Origin: CAKSQF01 sp964582375
GTDB lineage: Bacteria > Bacillota > Clostridia > Oscillospirales > CAG-272
Assembly (NCBI GenBank): GCA_964582375.1
Contig: CAZORL010000023.1
Coordinates: forward strand, 1-23,749
Reading direction: 5' to 3'
Length of the DNA stretch: 23,749 bases
The translations under genes were made by a program, and so were the position numbers. Numbering within the stretch: the first letter of the stretch is position 1; every line of letters begins with the position of its first letter. Shown in pieces: positions 7,214 to 16,272 of the stretch. The notes beneath the pieces are model-generated. The model did no database searches, was not told the DNA's origin, and worked only from the letters and a program-made list of their open reading frames with translations.

Positions 7214-8148
7214 CGGTCAACCCCTAAAATGTCGCCGACCGCTATCTGTCTGCCGTTTATATAATCGGCAACCGACATCGCGCGCTTGCCCTCGGGGGTC
7301 ACGCGATCTATGAAAATACTTCCCTGTCCGCAGGCGACCCTTATTCTGCCGCCATCGATCGAGAGCACCTCGCCCGGAGCACCGAAGACGCCGTCGTTGT
7401 CGCAGATAGTCGATGATATGACCTTGAGCAGTTTGCCTCTGTTATGCGTGAATGCGAGCGGTATCGGGGAGAGTCCGCGGATCAAATTGTGTATTTTTTC
7501 GGCAGAGTTCGCAAAATTTATCTCGCAATCGGTCTTTTCTATCTTTGCGGCGTATGTGGCAAGTGTGTCATCCTGTTTTATCGGCGTGATCTCACCCGAG
7601 TCAAGCTTTTTTATCGTTGACACGAGAAGTCCCGCACCGAGCGATGATAGGGCGTCATGGATCACCTCGAAATTGTCGTTCTCGCCGATCTCAAGCTCGG
7701 CTGTCTCGAGCATATCGCCCGTATCAAGTCCCTTTGCCATATACATCGTGGTAACGCCCGTCACTCTCTCGCCGTCAATTATCGCGCGTTGCATGGGTGC
7801 GGCACCTCTGTATTTCGGCAGGAGCGAGCCGTGAAGATTGATACAGCCGAGTCTTGGATAATTCAGCACATATTCGGGGAGTATCTTTCCATATGCTACG
7901 ACCGCGACAAGGTCGGGGGCAATTTCTGCAAGCTCATCGGCAAACGCCCCGTCTTTGAGCGTTGTGGGCTGATAGACCTTGACCCCCCGTTCGAGGGCAG
8001 CAAGCTTTATCGGCGATGGTGTAAGCTCGTATCCGCGTCCGCGCGGCTTATCGGGTTGTGTAACCGCCCCGACGACCTCAAAGTTGTCGCAGAGTGCCCG
8101 AAAGCTTTCGAGTGCGAAGTCTGGTGTTCCCATAAACAAAACTCGCAT
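7210..8148 (-). CDS. fmt: methionyl-tRNA formyltransferase
   Basis: A 312-residue enzyme that formylates initiator Met-tRNA using 10-formyl-tetrahydrofolate. Seen: MRVLFMGTPDFA start, the family hallmark NLHGSLLPKYRGAAP (104-118) with catalytic Asn104 and His106, and Asp142 in MAKGLDTGDM. The C-terminal OB-like tRNA-binding domain follows (about 205-312). Its start overlaps the def stop by one base (TGATG) and its stop overlaps the rsmB start, so the three genes form one tightly coupled unit. Confidence 0.97.
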   Translation of the reverse strand: MRVLFMGTPDFALESFRALCDNFEVVGAVTQPDKPRGRGYELTPSPIKLAALERGVKVYQPTTLKDGAFADELAEIAPDLVAVVAYGKILPEYVLNYPRLGCINLHGSLLPKYRGAAPMQRAIIDGERVTGVTTMYMAKGLDTGDMLETAELEIGENDNFEVIHDALSSLGAGLLVSTIKKLDSGEITPIKQDDTLATYAAKIEKTDCEINFANSAEKIHNLIRGLSPIPLAFTHNRGKLLKVISSTICDNDGVFGAPGEVLSIDGGRIRVACGQGSIFIDRVTPEGKRAMSVADYINGRQIAVGDILGVDR

Positions 8149-8627
8149 CAGTCATCACCTCGCTCGATCTCCTCGTCGGTCAGCATCCTTTGGGCAACAT
8201 CGGTATAAAGACGTCCGTCGAGATGGTCTATCTCATGGCAAAATGCTCTTGCAAGCAATCCCTCGCCGGTGATCCTTCTGCGCACGCCGTTTCGATCGGT
8301 TGCCTCAACAACAACTCGCATGGGACGCTCGACGATGCCGACTTTGCCGGGGATCGAGAGGCAACCCTCTCTGCCGACCTGTGAGCCTTCTCTTTCGACG
8401 ATGATCGGATTGATCAGCTCGTACACCTTGCCCGGCTCGCACTCGACAACGACAATTTTGCGAAGCACTCCCACCTGCGGCCCTGCAAGTCCGACACCAT
8501 CGGCGCGGCGCATCGTCTCGACCATATCGTCAAGAAGGGTAAGCGTTCTCGTTGTGATCTTATCAACATCACGACAGCTTTTTCTGAGTGTCGGGTCGCG
8601 ATCGGTAAGTATTTTCAGGTATGCCAT
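8148..8627 (-). CDS. def: peptide deformylase
   Basis: A 159-residue metalloenzyme removing the N-formyl group from nascent proteins. All three signature motifs are intact: GVGLAGPQVG (44-53), EGCLS (87-91, metal ligand Cys89), and HEIDHLDG (131-138, ligands His131 and His135, catalytic Glu132). GGAGA precedes the ATG. The short gap to priA (53 nt) and the one-base overlap with fmt indicate one operon. Confidence 0.97.
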   Translation of the reverse strand: MAYLKILTDRDPTLRKSCRDVDKITTRTLTLLDDMVETMRRADGVGLAGPQVGVLRKIVVVECEPGKVYELINPIIVEREGSQVGREGCLSIPGKVGIVERPMRVVVEATDRNGVRRRITGEGLLARAFCHEIDHLDGRLYTDVAQRMLTDEEIERGDD

Positions 8628-8680
8628 GGCTGATATCTCCGTTTTGTTTTATTTTTTATAATGGTACAGTTTATTCCGCC

Positions 8681-11164
8681 TCAGACGGAAGACGGGTTCA
8701 TATCTATCGTAAATGTCACTTTTTTTCCTGCTTTTTGGGTAAACTCAAACATAAGCGTTGAAAAAAGCAGTCGTGTTCGCTTATTCGAGCGGCATTTGGC
8801 GATAAACCTCATCCTGTAGGTCTCGTTCATTTTATATATCGGTGCCTCAAACGGTCCGAACAGCTGCAGAGCGACATCCGCAAACTCACCCTGCCCCAGC
8901 TCACTCACTCGTTTTGAAAAAGCTATCGCCGTATTTAAAAGAATGGTCTCATCCGCGCATGTCATCAGGATAAGTGCGATATCGCAAAACGGCGGAAAGA
9001 CGAGCGAGCGTCTCAGAGCTATCTCGTTTTCGTAAAAACAGGCATAATTTTGTGCCGCCGCCTCAAGAAGTATCGGGTTATCCGGCGAATGGGTCTGTAT
9101 GACGGCGATGCCGGGCTTATCTCCTCGCCCTGCCCTGCCTATGACCTGCGTGATAAGTGCGAATGTTCGCTCTCCCGCGCGGTAGTCGCTTACATAGAGC
9201 GAGTCATCGGCAGAGAGGACACCGACGAGCGTGACACTCGGGAAATTGTGCCCTTTGGTCACCATTTGCGTGCCGATCAAAATATCAGATTCTTTCTTTC
9301 GAAAGCCCTCAAGCAGTTTATCGGACGAAAACTTTGCGGATGCGGTATCGGCATCAAGCCTTGTAAGGCGTGCACTCGGGAACAGCTCGCTAATGTCGTC
9401 CTCTGCCTTTTGCGTGCCGAAACCCATATGGGTAAACTTATCAGATCCGCATTCGGGGCAGGTCTTCGGAAGGCTCTCGCGATATCCGCAATAATGACAG
9501 CTGAGGTAGCCCTCACCCTGCCTTGCCGTGCCGCGATGGATCTGCTGTATTCCGTTTGTGTGATATGTAAGCGACACACTGCAATGCGGACAGGTCAACA
9601 CATTTCCGCAAAGTGGGCAGGACACATAATTATTATATCCGCGTCGATTAACAAAAAGTATGCTCTGCTCGCCTTTGTCGAGCGTATTTTTTATGGCATC
9701 CGACAAGAGCGAGCCGATGGGCGAAAATCTTCCCGCAGCCGCATCGGTTCGCATATCGCAAATGACCGTTTCGGGCAATTTCGCCTCGTTATACCGCTTA
9801 TTAAGCTCGACAAGGCTGTATATACCCTGTTTTGCACGATAATAGCTTTCGACCGATGGGGTTGCCGACGCCAGTAGCATAAGGCAGGAGTGATGTGCGC
9901 ACCTGAATCGGGCGATGTCGCGTGCGTGATATTTCGGCGATTGATCCGACTTGTATGTATGCTCGTGCTCCTCGTCGATGACGATCATGCCGAGTCTGTC
10001 CATCGGGGCAAATACCGCCGAGCGCGTGCCTATGCAAAGGTCGACCTCGCCGCTCTTTATTCGCCGCCACGCATCGTACCGCTCGCCTCTTGAAAGAGAC
10101 GAATGGATGACCGCTATCCGCTCGCCGTAAAATGACGCGAAAAATGACACGGTCTGCGGCGTGAGAGCGATCTCGGGGACAAGCATTATCACCTGTTTTC
10201 CCTTTGCGATCACCTTGTCGATAAGTGCCTTTATGACCATCGTTTTGCCGCTTCCGGTCACTCCGTGCAGTAGTGCCGCTTTCGGCTCACCCATATCGAC
10301 AAGTGCGGCTATGCTGTCATATGCACACTTTTGTTCCTCTGACAGCTCGAAGTCCTGTTTTTCCCCCGCAACACCGAAATACGGATCGCGATAGACCTCT
10401 TTTTTCTCGAGCGTCAAACAGCCCTTCTCGACAAGCGTGTCAATGCTCGGTCGCAGTTGACCGAGGACATCGCGAAGGGTGTCTGCGTCGGCAGAGTTGA
10501 CATTTTTCAAATAATCGATTATCGCGCGCTGTTTCTTTCCCTTGATCGACTCGATGATCTTTTCCTCATCGGGATCATCCGACAGGGCGTATCGATATAT
10601 TTCTTTGGTTACGGTATTGCGGCTCTTTGTCTCACTCGCCGCTCTTTCGAGATATCCGTATTTGCAAAGTCCCGGGAGCAGTTTGTCCGCACCCTCACCG
10701 AACTTTGAGATGATCTTCTCGACCGTGTAATCACCGCCGCTTAGTATCTCCTCGTAAATGACCATGGCATTCTTACTGATCGAAACACGGTCATCGGAGG
10801 GCGGACAGGCACGATAGACTGTTGTCAGCTTTGTTATCGCCTCGGCAGGGACTATCTGCTTTATCACATCCGCAACCGAACAAAAGCACTGCTCTTTGAC
10901 AAAAAGCGACAGTTTCAGTTCCTCATCCGTCATGGACAGCTCGGTGTTTACCGATTCGAGCGGTTTAAGATTTGACACATCATCCTTTTCGGAAAAGGCA
11001 TAAACGACAGCGTTCATGCGTTTGTTCGAGCCGCCGAATGGCACGATGACAAAGCTGCCGATCTGCGTGTCGGCGATCAAATCGGGCGGAATGAAGTATT
11101 CAAACAGCCGATCTGCGAAAAACGGAAGGGATATTATGTGAACGCCCGCTGTTTTGTATATCAA
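8681..11164 (-). CDS. priA: primosomal protein N' (replication restart helicase PriA)
   Basis: An 827-residue 3'-5' superfamily 2 helicase that reloads the replisome at stalled forks. Seen: an N-terminal 3'-end-binding domain, Walker A GVTGSGKT (301-308), DEEH box (397-400), eight zinc-binding cysteines (516, 519, 525, 528, 556, 559, 569, 572), GTQMVTKGHNFP, and QVIGRAGRGDKPG. The loop between the second and third zinc pairs looks somewhat long compared with the E. coli protein as I recall it. The start is TTG (11162-11164), chosen because GGGAGGG lies eight bases upstream; the nearby ATG is out of frame. This departs from ATG use in most neighbours. It sits between rpoZ and def in the usual Firmicute order. 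Confidence 0.96.
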   Translation of the reverse strand: MIYKTAGVHIISLPFFADRLFEYFIPPDLIADTQIGSFVIVPFGGSNKRMNAVVYAFSEKDDVSNLKPLESVNTELSMTDEELKLSLFVKEQCFCSVADVIKQIVPAEAITKLTTVYRACPPSDDRVSISKNAMVIYEEILSGGDYTVEKIISKFGEGADKLLPGLCKYGYLERAASETKSRNTVTKEIYRYALSDDPDEEKIIESIKGKKQRAIIDYLKNVNSADADTLRDVLGQLRPSIDTLVEKGCLTLEKKEVYRDPYFGVAGEKQDFELSEEQKCAYDSIAALVDMGEPKAALLHGVTGSGKTMVIKALIDKVIAKGKQVIMLVPEIALTPQTVSFFASFYGERIAVIHSSLSRGERYDAWRRIKSGEVDLCIGTRSAVFAPMDRLGMIVIDEEHEHTYKSDQSPKYHARDIARFRCAHHSCLMLLASATPSVESYYRAKQGIYSLVELNKRYNEAKLPETVICDMRTDAAAGRFSPIGSLLSDAIKNTLDKGEQSILFVNRRGYNNYVSCPLCGNVLTCPHCSVSLTYHTNGIQQIHRGTARQGEGYLSCHYCGYRESLPKTCPECGSDKFTHMGFGTQKAEDDISELFPSARLTRLDADTASAKFSSDKLLEGFRKKESDILIGTQMVTKGHNFPSVTLVGVLSADDSLYVSDYRAGERTFALITQVIGRAGRGDKPGIAVIQTHSPDNPILLEAAAQNYACFYENEIALRRSLVFPPFCDIALILMTCADETILLNTAIAFSKRVSELGQGEFADVALQLFGPFEAPIYKMNETYRMRFIAKCRSNKRTRLLFSTLMFEFTQKAGKKVTFTIDMNPSSV

Positions 11165-11208
11165 TGTCCCATCCCTCCCGTTTCATAAGATTTTTGTCTT
11201 TTTGCCTT

Positions 11209-11514
11209 TTACTTGTTGTCCTCGTTCTTTCCATCGACCGTTCCGTCGATGCTCGGAGCGTTTTTGATGACAAATTCGCCGCTGTAAAGACGGTTGATAG
11301 ACGATCTTACCGCCTTGTCATCGCAGAACTCGCGTGTAACGAGCTGAATGATCGGCTTGTCGGTCTCTTTGCCGGCAATAAGCTTTTCGGCGACCTCGCG
11401 CTCTCTCATATACTCATCTGTGATCATGCGTGCACCCTTGGCAGTTGCCTGAACGAGCGTGTAACGGTTGTACTTGCCTTTCGAAAGCTGGTCGATCGTA
11501 GGTTTGATAATCAT
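11209..11514 (-). CDS. rpoZ: DNA-directed RNA polymerase omega subunit
   Basis: A 101-residue protein with the omega-family core: MIIKPTIDQL at the start, then YTLVQATAKGARM and a KPIIQLVTREF segment before a basic helix. It stabilises the beta' subunit of RNA polymerase. A GAGGAGAG ribosome site precedes the ATG. It lies between gmk and priA, the standard arrangement in Firmicutes. The C-terminal roughly 20 residues are a polar tail with no recognised motif. Confidence 0.93.
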   Translation of the reverse strand: MIIKPTIDQLSKGKYNRYTLVQATAKGARMITDEYMREREVAEKLIAGKETDKPIIQLVTREFCDDKAVRSSINRLYSGEFVIKNAPSIDGTVDGKNEDNK

Positions 11515-11575
11515 TTTATTCTCTCCTCATCTGTTTTGTGTGTTTATCGTATGTATTTGAGTTATTGTCAATATT

Positions 11576-12208
11576 TCAGTCTTTATTCGAGTCTGCGAAA
11601 AAATCGCTTGGGACTTTGGGGTTTCGCAGGGTTCGATGTCTTTCCGCAAAGAGTATTTGCAGGATCTCGTCAGCCGCATCCGCACTCTTGCCGTCATCAT
11701 TTATAACTACGTAATCGTAGTCCGAAAAATGTCCGACCTCGGTCAGGGCGCGATCGAGCCTGTTTCGAATATCGTCCTCGGTATTTGTTCCGCGTCCGCG
11801 AAGCCTTGCCTCAAGGGTCGCAAAATCGGGCGGAAGCAGAAGAACGCTTATCGCATCCGGGCAAAGGCGTCTGACATTTAGCGCACCCTCAAGCTCTATC
11901 TCAAGTATTACCGAAATGCCTGCCTCGAGCATCGTCGTCACGCTCTTTTTGGGCGTACCGTAATAATTGCCGCAATAGTTTGTATACTCGAGCATTTCGT
12001 CCGAGTCGATCATTCTTTCAAAATCTTCCTTTGTGACAAAGCTGTAATGCACGCCGTCGATCTCACCCGGTCGCGGCAGACGTGTAGTTGCGGACACGGA
12101 CAATTTTACCATGCTGTCCTTTTCGAGGATGCTTTTAACGACAGTTCCCTTGCCCGTTCCCGCAGGTCCGGAGAGCACCAAAAGAAGTCCTTTACCTGTT
12201 ATAGCCAT
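11576..12208 (-). CDS. gmk: guanylate kinase
   Basis: A 210-residue enzyme converting GMP to GDP with ATP. Seen: the P-loop SGPAGTGKGT (13-22), the GMP-binding segment SVSATTRLPRPGEIDGVHY, and the LEIELEGALNVR region. Length matches the family. It is preceded by AAGGAG and starts 18 nt after remA; this remA-gmk-rpoZ order is typical of Firmicutes. Confidence 0.96.
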   Translation of the reverse strand: MAITGKGLLLVLSGPAGTGKGTVVKSILEKDSMVKLSVSATTRLPRPGEIDGVHYSFVTKEDFERMIDSDEMLEYTNYCGNYYGTPKKSVTTMLEAGISVILEIELEGALNVRRLCPDAISVLLLPPDFATLEARLRGRGTNTEDDIRNRLDRALTEVGHFSDYDYVVINDDGKSADAADEILQILFAERHRTLRNPKVPSDFFADSNKD

Positions 12209-12226
12209 ATGTTGTATCTCCTTATT

Positions 12227-12526
12227 TTAACCCATGTCGTCTTCACGGTCTTTTTCGTGATGCTGTTCACCCTCGGGAGCGTCATCCTCGCCGCAGAGCC
12301 TTGAGGCAATGACATCTGTTGAGAGTGCGCTGAGTATGATATGTCGGCTGTCGGTCACAATGACCGATTTCGTCTTTTTTCCGCAGGACACATCTATGAC
12401 CGATCCCGCATCTCTCGCATCCTGCACGAGTCGCTTTATGGGGGCGGATTCGGGTGAGCTGACATTTATCACTCTTTGCACGGCAACATAATTGCCAAAT
12501 CCTACGCTTATAAATTTAGTCGCCAA
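12227..12526 (-). CDS. remA: RemA/DUF370-family regulatory protein
   Basis: RemA-type DNA-binding regulator, known in Bacillus subtilis as an activator of biofilm matrix genes. The sequence GFGNYVAVQRVI, then SPESAPIKRLVQDARDAG and a DSRHIILSAL segment, matches the family throughout. The longest frame begins at a GTG (12538) that abuts the only ribosome site (AAAGAGGTG). The TTG at 12524-12526, nine bases further on, gives a sensible spacing and an N-terminus of M-ATKFISVGFGN like other RemA proteins, so I prefer it (99 residues). The C-terminal tail is long, acidic and His-rich compared with the B. subtilis protein and may be disordered. Confidence 0.88.
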   Translation of the reverse strand: MATKFISVGFGNYVAVQRVINVSSPESAPIKRLVQDARDAGSVIDVSCGKKTKSVIVTDSRHIILSALSTDVIASRLCGEDDAPEGEQHHEKDREDDMG

Positions 12527-12570
12527 GCCGATCGACACCTCTTTTCATAAAAACCGTAAAAAACATCATT

Positions 12571-13455
12571 TTACTCGATATTCTGTATCTGTTCGCGGAT
12601 CTTTTCGATCTCGCTCTTGATATCGACAACAATTCGTGCGATCGAGCTGTCAGTACACTTAGAGCCTATCGTGTTCGTCTCGCGGTTGATCTCCTGAACC
12701 AAAAAGTCAAGCTTGCGTCCGATCGGCTCGCTCTGGGCAAATATTTCGTCGAAAGCAACGAAGTGACTGCGAAGCCGCACTATCTCCTCATCGATTGCCA
12801 CCTTGTCCGCATAGATCGCGCACTCGGTCAAAATTCGAGTCTCGTCTATCTCGACACCGCTCTCGCCGATGAGCTTTCTGATCCTTGTCTCGAACTTTTC
12901 TCTGTAGCCGTCAACCGAGGATGCGCTCATCTGTTCAACGCAGTCAACAAGCGAAAGTATCTTTTCCTTCTTGCCGACAAGATCAAGGTGCAGTCGCTCA
13001 CCTTCTGAGGCACGCATGCGGTCGAATGATTCAAGTGCTTCGTCGAGCACCGGCAGGATCTCCTCCCAAAGGCGGTCAAGATCCGCCTCGGCAAGCGACA
13101 CACTGAACACATCTCTGTTTTGGGCGACTGTCATCACCGATATGTCATCCGAGAGCGAAAAAGTATCGCGAAGCTTTCGAAGTGCATTTATGTAGCTTTC
13201 GGCATATGCTGTATCAAGCTCGACTGCGGCATTTTCCTTTTTCGTCTGATCGACCGTGATCGACAGTTCGACCTTGCCGCGTGAGAGTGCCGCACTGACC
13301 CTTGATTTTATCCTGTCCTCGATCGGACTGCATATCCTGCTCGTTCGTATCTGCAGGTCAAGATATCTGCTGTTGACGCTTTTTAACTCGACCGTTACCG
13401 TCTTGCCGTCAAGCTCGCGGCGCGCTCTTCCGAACGCAGTCATGCTTTTTGCCAT
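12571..13455 (-). CDS. yicC: YicC/YloC-family endoribonuclease
   Basis: About 294 residues from the ATG at 13453-13455, which gives the family start MAKSMTAFGRA and has AAAGGATGG upstream; the longer open frame to 13500 lacks these. The N-terminal YicC domain contains VELKSVNSRYLDL. The C-terminal DUF1732 domain includes EIVRLRSHF, then GRKLDFLVQEINRETNTIGSK near the end. Family members are implicated in RNA turnover. First gene of the yicC-remA-gmk-rpoZ-priA-def-fmt-rsmB block, with its own promoter. Confidence 0.93.
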   Translation of the reverse strand: MAKSMTAFGRARRELDGKTVTVELKSVNSRYLDLQIRTSRICSPIEDRIKSRVSAALSRGKVELSITVDQTKKENAAVELDTAYAESYINALRKLRDTFSLSDDISVMTVAQNRDVFSVSLAEADLDRLWEEILPVLDEALESFDRMRASEGERLHLDLVGKKEKILSLVDCVEQMSASSVDGYREKFETRIRKLIGESGVEIDETRILTECAIYADKVAIDEEIVRLRSHFVAFDEIFAQSEPIGRKLDFLVQEINRETNTIGSKCTDSSIARIVVDIKSEIEKIREQIQNIE

Positions 13456-13529
13456 GGGCAACCATCCTTTCATTGCATCGAACATCGTGCAAAAAGGCAC
13501 GATGCGCCATTATCTTACTATTTCATTAT

Positions 13530-13558
13530 ATTTTACATCATTTCGGCGGTTTTGTCAA
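13530..13558 (-). promoter_or_regulatory. promoter of the yicC-to-rsmB operon
   Basis: On the minus strand TTGACA (13553-13558), 17-bp spacer, TAAAAT (13530-13535). It is divergent from the asd promoter, and the two share the twelve bases TTGACAAAACCG starting at the -35. Confidence 0.7.
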
Positions 13559-13627
13559 GATGTTAGAAAAACTTTTTGTAGAACGTTAATAAATTTGAAA
13601 AAATTCAATATTTTTTTCGTTTTTGGG

Positions 13628-13657
13628 TTGACAAAACCGAATTTTTTGTGGTATAAT
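13628..13657 (+). promoter_or_regulatory. asd promoter
   Basis: TTGACA (13628-13633), 18-bp spacer, TATAAT (13652-13657), with TGG directly before the -10. Consensus in both hexamers. The leader of about 77 nt is too short for a lysine riboswitch. Confidence 0.85.
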
Positions 13658-13707
13658 AAGCATTCAAAGAAAAAAATCCAAAAGGATGCCGCAAAAAAGC
13701 CGCACCC

Positions 13708-13724
13708 TGCAAGAAAAACTTGCA
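13708..13724 (+). other. small hairpin ahead of the asd ribosome site
   Basis: TGCAAG (13708-13713) pairs with CTTGCA (13719-13724) around an AAAAA loop, immediately upstream of the GAAAGGAA ribosome site of asd. Six base pairs only; a mild effect on translation is possible but not shown. Confidence 0.35.
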
Positions 13725-13740
13725 CGAAAGGAAATAAATC

Positions 13741-14820
13741 ATGCAAAAAAAATACAGAGTCGGCGTCATAGGATGCACCGGAATGGTCGGTCAGCGTTTT
13801 CTCACGCTTCTTGAAAATCACCCTTGGTTTGAGCTTACCGCTCTCTTTGCCAGCCGTCGTAGTGCGGGGCAGAAATATTCGGATGCGGTAGCGGGCAGAT
13901 GGAAGATGACCTCCCCGATCCCCGAAAAATACGCCGACATGACGGTCTTTGACTCAGAGTGTACCGACATTGCGGCAGAGAATTGCGATTTTGTTTTCTG
14001 CGCTGTCAATATGCCCAAAGCCGACATCCTCGCGCTTGAGGAAAAGTACGCAAAGGCAGAGATCCCGGTCGTTTCTAACAACAGCGCAAACAGATGGACA
14101 CCCGATGTTCCGATGGTCGTGCCCGAGTTAAACCCCGAGCATCTTGAGGTAATTGCGTCTCAGCGAAAGAGACTCGGTACAAAGCGCGGATTTGTCGCAG
14201 TAAAGCCTAACTGCTCGATACAAAGCTACGCGCCCCTTCTCACCCCCCTTCTCAAATACGAGCCGACGACAGTCGTTGCGACAACATATCAGGCGATATC
14301 GGGTGCGGGCAAGACATTTGCCGAGTGGCACGAAATGGTGGACAATGTCATCCCCTACATCGGCGGCGAAGAGGAAAAGAGCGAGAAAGAGCCGCTGCGC
14401 ATTTGGGGCAATGTTGTCGATGGTAAGATCGTGCCCGCAAGTGCTCCGCTCATCACGACACAGTGCATAAGAGTCCCGGTCACCGATGGCCACACGGCGG
14501 CAGTGTTCGTAAGCTTCAAGAACAAGCCCTCAAAAGAGGATATCCTTGCCGCGTGGAAGGATTTCAAGGGATTGCCGCAAGAGCTGTCTTTGCCGAGTGC
14601 TCCCGAGCAGTTTATCACCTATTTTGAAGAAGACAACAGACCGCAGGCGGCACTTGACCGCGGGCTTTACAACGGCATGGGTATCTCGGTCGGCAGGCTT
14701 CGCGAGGACACTTTCTTCGATTACAAGTTTGTCGGACTCTCCCACAATACCCTCCGCGGTGCGGCAGGCGGCGCAGTCCTTATCGCCGAGCTTCTCTGTG
14801 CGCAGGGATACATGGACTGA
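13741..14820 (+). CDS. asd: aspartate-semialdehyde dehydrogenase
   Basis: A 359-residue enzyme reducing aspartyl-4-phosphate to aspartate semialdehyde with NADPH, a branch point to lysine, diaminopimelate, threonine and methionine. Seen: the dinucleotide motif GCTGMVGQRF (11-20), the nucleophile Cys158 in KPNCSIQ, QAISGAGK (184-191) and His251 in PVTDGHTAAVFV. The GQRF start and overall pattern match the archaeal/fungal type found in some Clostridia. It stands alone under its own promoter and is closed by a strong hairpin shared with eno. Confidence 0.95.
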   Translation: MQKKYRVGVIGCTGMVGQRFLTLLENHPWFELTALFASRRSAGQKYSDAVAGRWKMTSPIPEKYADMTVFDSECTDIAAENCDFVFCAVNMPKADILALEEKYAKAEIPVVSNNSANRWTPDVPMVVPELNPEHLEVIASQRKRLGTKRGFVAVKPNCSIQSYAPLLTPLLKYEPTTVVATTYQAISGAGKTFAEWHEMVDNVIPYIGGEEEKSEKEPLRIWGNVVDGKIVPASAPLITTQCIRVPVTDGHTAAVFVSFKNKPSKEDILAAWKDFKGLPQELSLPSAPEQFITYFEEDNRPQAALDRGLYNGMGISVGRLREDTFFDYKFVGLSHNTLRGAAGGAVLIAELLCAQGYMD

Positions 14821-14837
14821 TCACTGATCACTTATTT

Positions 14838-14880
14838 AAGACCGTATCAAATGCTCCGATGTGGCATTTGATACGGTCTT
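14838..14880. terminator. hairpin between convergent asd and eno
   Basis: Perfect 17-bp arms, 14838-14854 and 14864-14880, with a nine-base loop. The U-run after it is weak on either strand, but the position between two convergent genes and the stem strength make it a likely bidirectional terminator. Confidence 0.8.
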
Positions 14881-14909
14881 GATTTTCATCATCCGTCGCC
14901 TTCAACCGT

Positions 14910-16184
14910 TTATTTCGGAATTCCGTATATTGCCGATCTGCCGAGCGATTCTTCTATTCTCAGCAGCCTGTTGTACTTGCAAACACGCTCGCCTCTTGCC
15001 GGTGCTCCCGCTTTGATCTGTCCCGTACCGAGTGCCACGGCAATATCGGCAATGGCTGTGTCCTCTGTCTCGCCGCTTCTGTGCGATATGATCGCTCGAT
15101 ATCCGCCCAATGCGGCAAGTCTTACCGCATCAAGCGTCTCGGTCAGCGTTCCGATCTGATTGGGCTTTATCAGTATTGCGTTTGCCGCACCCACTCTCAT
15201 TCCGTCACGCAGTCGCTCTGTGTTTGTGACAAATAGATCATCGCCGACGATCTGCACATTTTTCATACGCTCGGTCATCATCTTAAAAGCGTCCATATCA
15301 TTTTCGGAAAAGGGATCTTCTATGGACACGATCGGATAGCTCTCGCAAAGCTCGGCATAGTATGAGAGCAGCTCTTTTGCATCGACACTGCGACAGCTTT
15401 TCGGGAGAAGATATTCCCCACTCTTTGCCCACTCGCTTGCGGCGGCATCTATCGCGATCGACACATCACCCCCCGGCTCATATCCCGCCTCGCCTATGGC
15501 GCGAACTATCAGTCTTAGCGCATCTTCATCCGAGGCAAGGCTTGGCGCAAATCCGCCCTCGTCGCCGAGCGAGACCGACATGCCCTCGGACATCAGGATA
15601 GATTTAAGCGTACCGTACACCTCAGAGGCGATCTTCATAGCGTCGGCAAAGCTTTCGGCGGCATGCGGACAGATCATAAATTCCTGAATTTCAAGATTGT
15701 TCGATGCATGCACACCGCCGTTTATAATGTTCATCATCGGTATCGGCATGACCCTTGCGTTCCTTCCGCCGAGATAAAGATAGAGCGGCAGACCGTATGA
15801 TGTTGCGGCGGCGCGGGAGATGGCGAGTGAGACGGCAAGCAGTGCATTTGCGCCGAGAACTCTTTTGTTTTTGCTCCCGTCAAGGGCGATCATTTTCATA
15901 TCGGCGCCATACTGATCGTCCGCACACATCCCGACAAGCTCGGGTGCGATCACGGAATTAATATTCTTTACCGCTCCGAGGACCGATCTGCCGAGATAGC
16001 CGCTCCCACCATCGCGAAGCTCGTGTGCCTCATACTCGCCTGTCGATGCCCCCGACGGAACGGATGCCGTGCCGATCGTTCCGCATGCAAGCGTGACTGT
16101 CGCCTCAACTGTCGGCAGACCTCTTGAGTCAAGTATCTGCCTTGCACATATTCTTTTTATCGTATGGTCGGTCGTTTTGATCAT
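14910..16184 (-). CDS. eno: enolase (phosphopyruvate hydratase)
   Basis: A 424-residue glycolytic enzyme converting 2-phosphoglycerate to phosphoenolpyruvate. Seen: ILDSRGLPTVEA near residue 17, SVPSGASTGEYEAHELRDG (41-59), SLGDEGGFAPSL, the metal-ligand regions SIEDPF and GDDLFVTN, the catalytic-lysine segment ILIKPNQIGT, and HRSGETED near the C-terminus. All core residues appear present. AAAGGAG precedes the ATG. It is monocistronic, convergent with asd and divergent from the PHP gene. Confidence 0.96.
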   Translation of the reverse strand: MIKTTDHTIKRICARQILDSRGLPTVEATVTLACGTIGTASVPSGASTGEYEAHELRDGGSGYLGRSVLGAVKNINSVIAPELVGMCADDQYGADMKMIALDGSKNKRVLGANALLAVSLAISRAAATSYGLPLYLYLGGRNARVMPIPMMNIINGGVHASNNLEIQEFMICPHAAESFADAMKIASEVYGTLKSILMSEGMSVSLGDEGGFAPSLASDEDALRLIVRAIGEAGYEPGGDVSIAIDAAASEWAKSGEYLLPKSCRSVDAKELLSYYAELCESYPIVSIEDPFSENDMDAFKMMTERMKNVQIVGDDLFVTNTERLRDGMRVGAANAILIKPNQIGTLTETLDAVRLAALGGYRAIISHRSGETEDTAIADIAVALGTGQIKAGAPARGERVCKYNRLLRIEESLGRSAIYGIPK

Positions 16185-16235
16185 TTTTAAGTTCTCCTTT
16201 TGCTCTTATCGAATAAAAACAGTATTTATGTGAAC

Positions 16236-16265
16236 ATTATCCCCGCAAAATGAAAAATAATTCAA
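16236..16265 (-). promoter_or_regulatory. likely eno promoter
   Basis: On the minus strand TTGAAT (16260-16265), 18-bp spacer, GATAAT (16236-16241), about 50 nt upstream of the eno ATG. Each hexamer is one or two bases from consensus. Confidence 0.5.
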
Positions 16266-16272
16266 AAATCCC

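Noticed and set aside
9050..9877. 275-residue plus-strand open frame
   Set aside because: Lies wholly inside priA on the opposite strand; no ribosome site and no recognisable domain. Antisense shadow.
11164..11706. 180-residue plus-strand open frame
   Set aside because: Antisense to rpoZ and the end of gmk; not supported by any motif.
13658..13740. Lysine riboswitch ahead of asd
   Set aside because: The leader is about 80 nt and only a 6-bp hairpin is visible; an L-box needs well over 150 nt of conserved structure.
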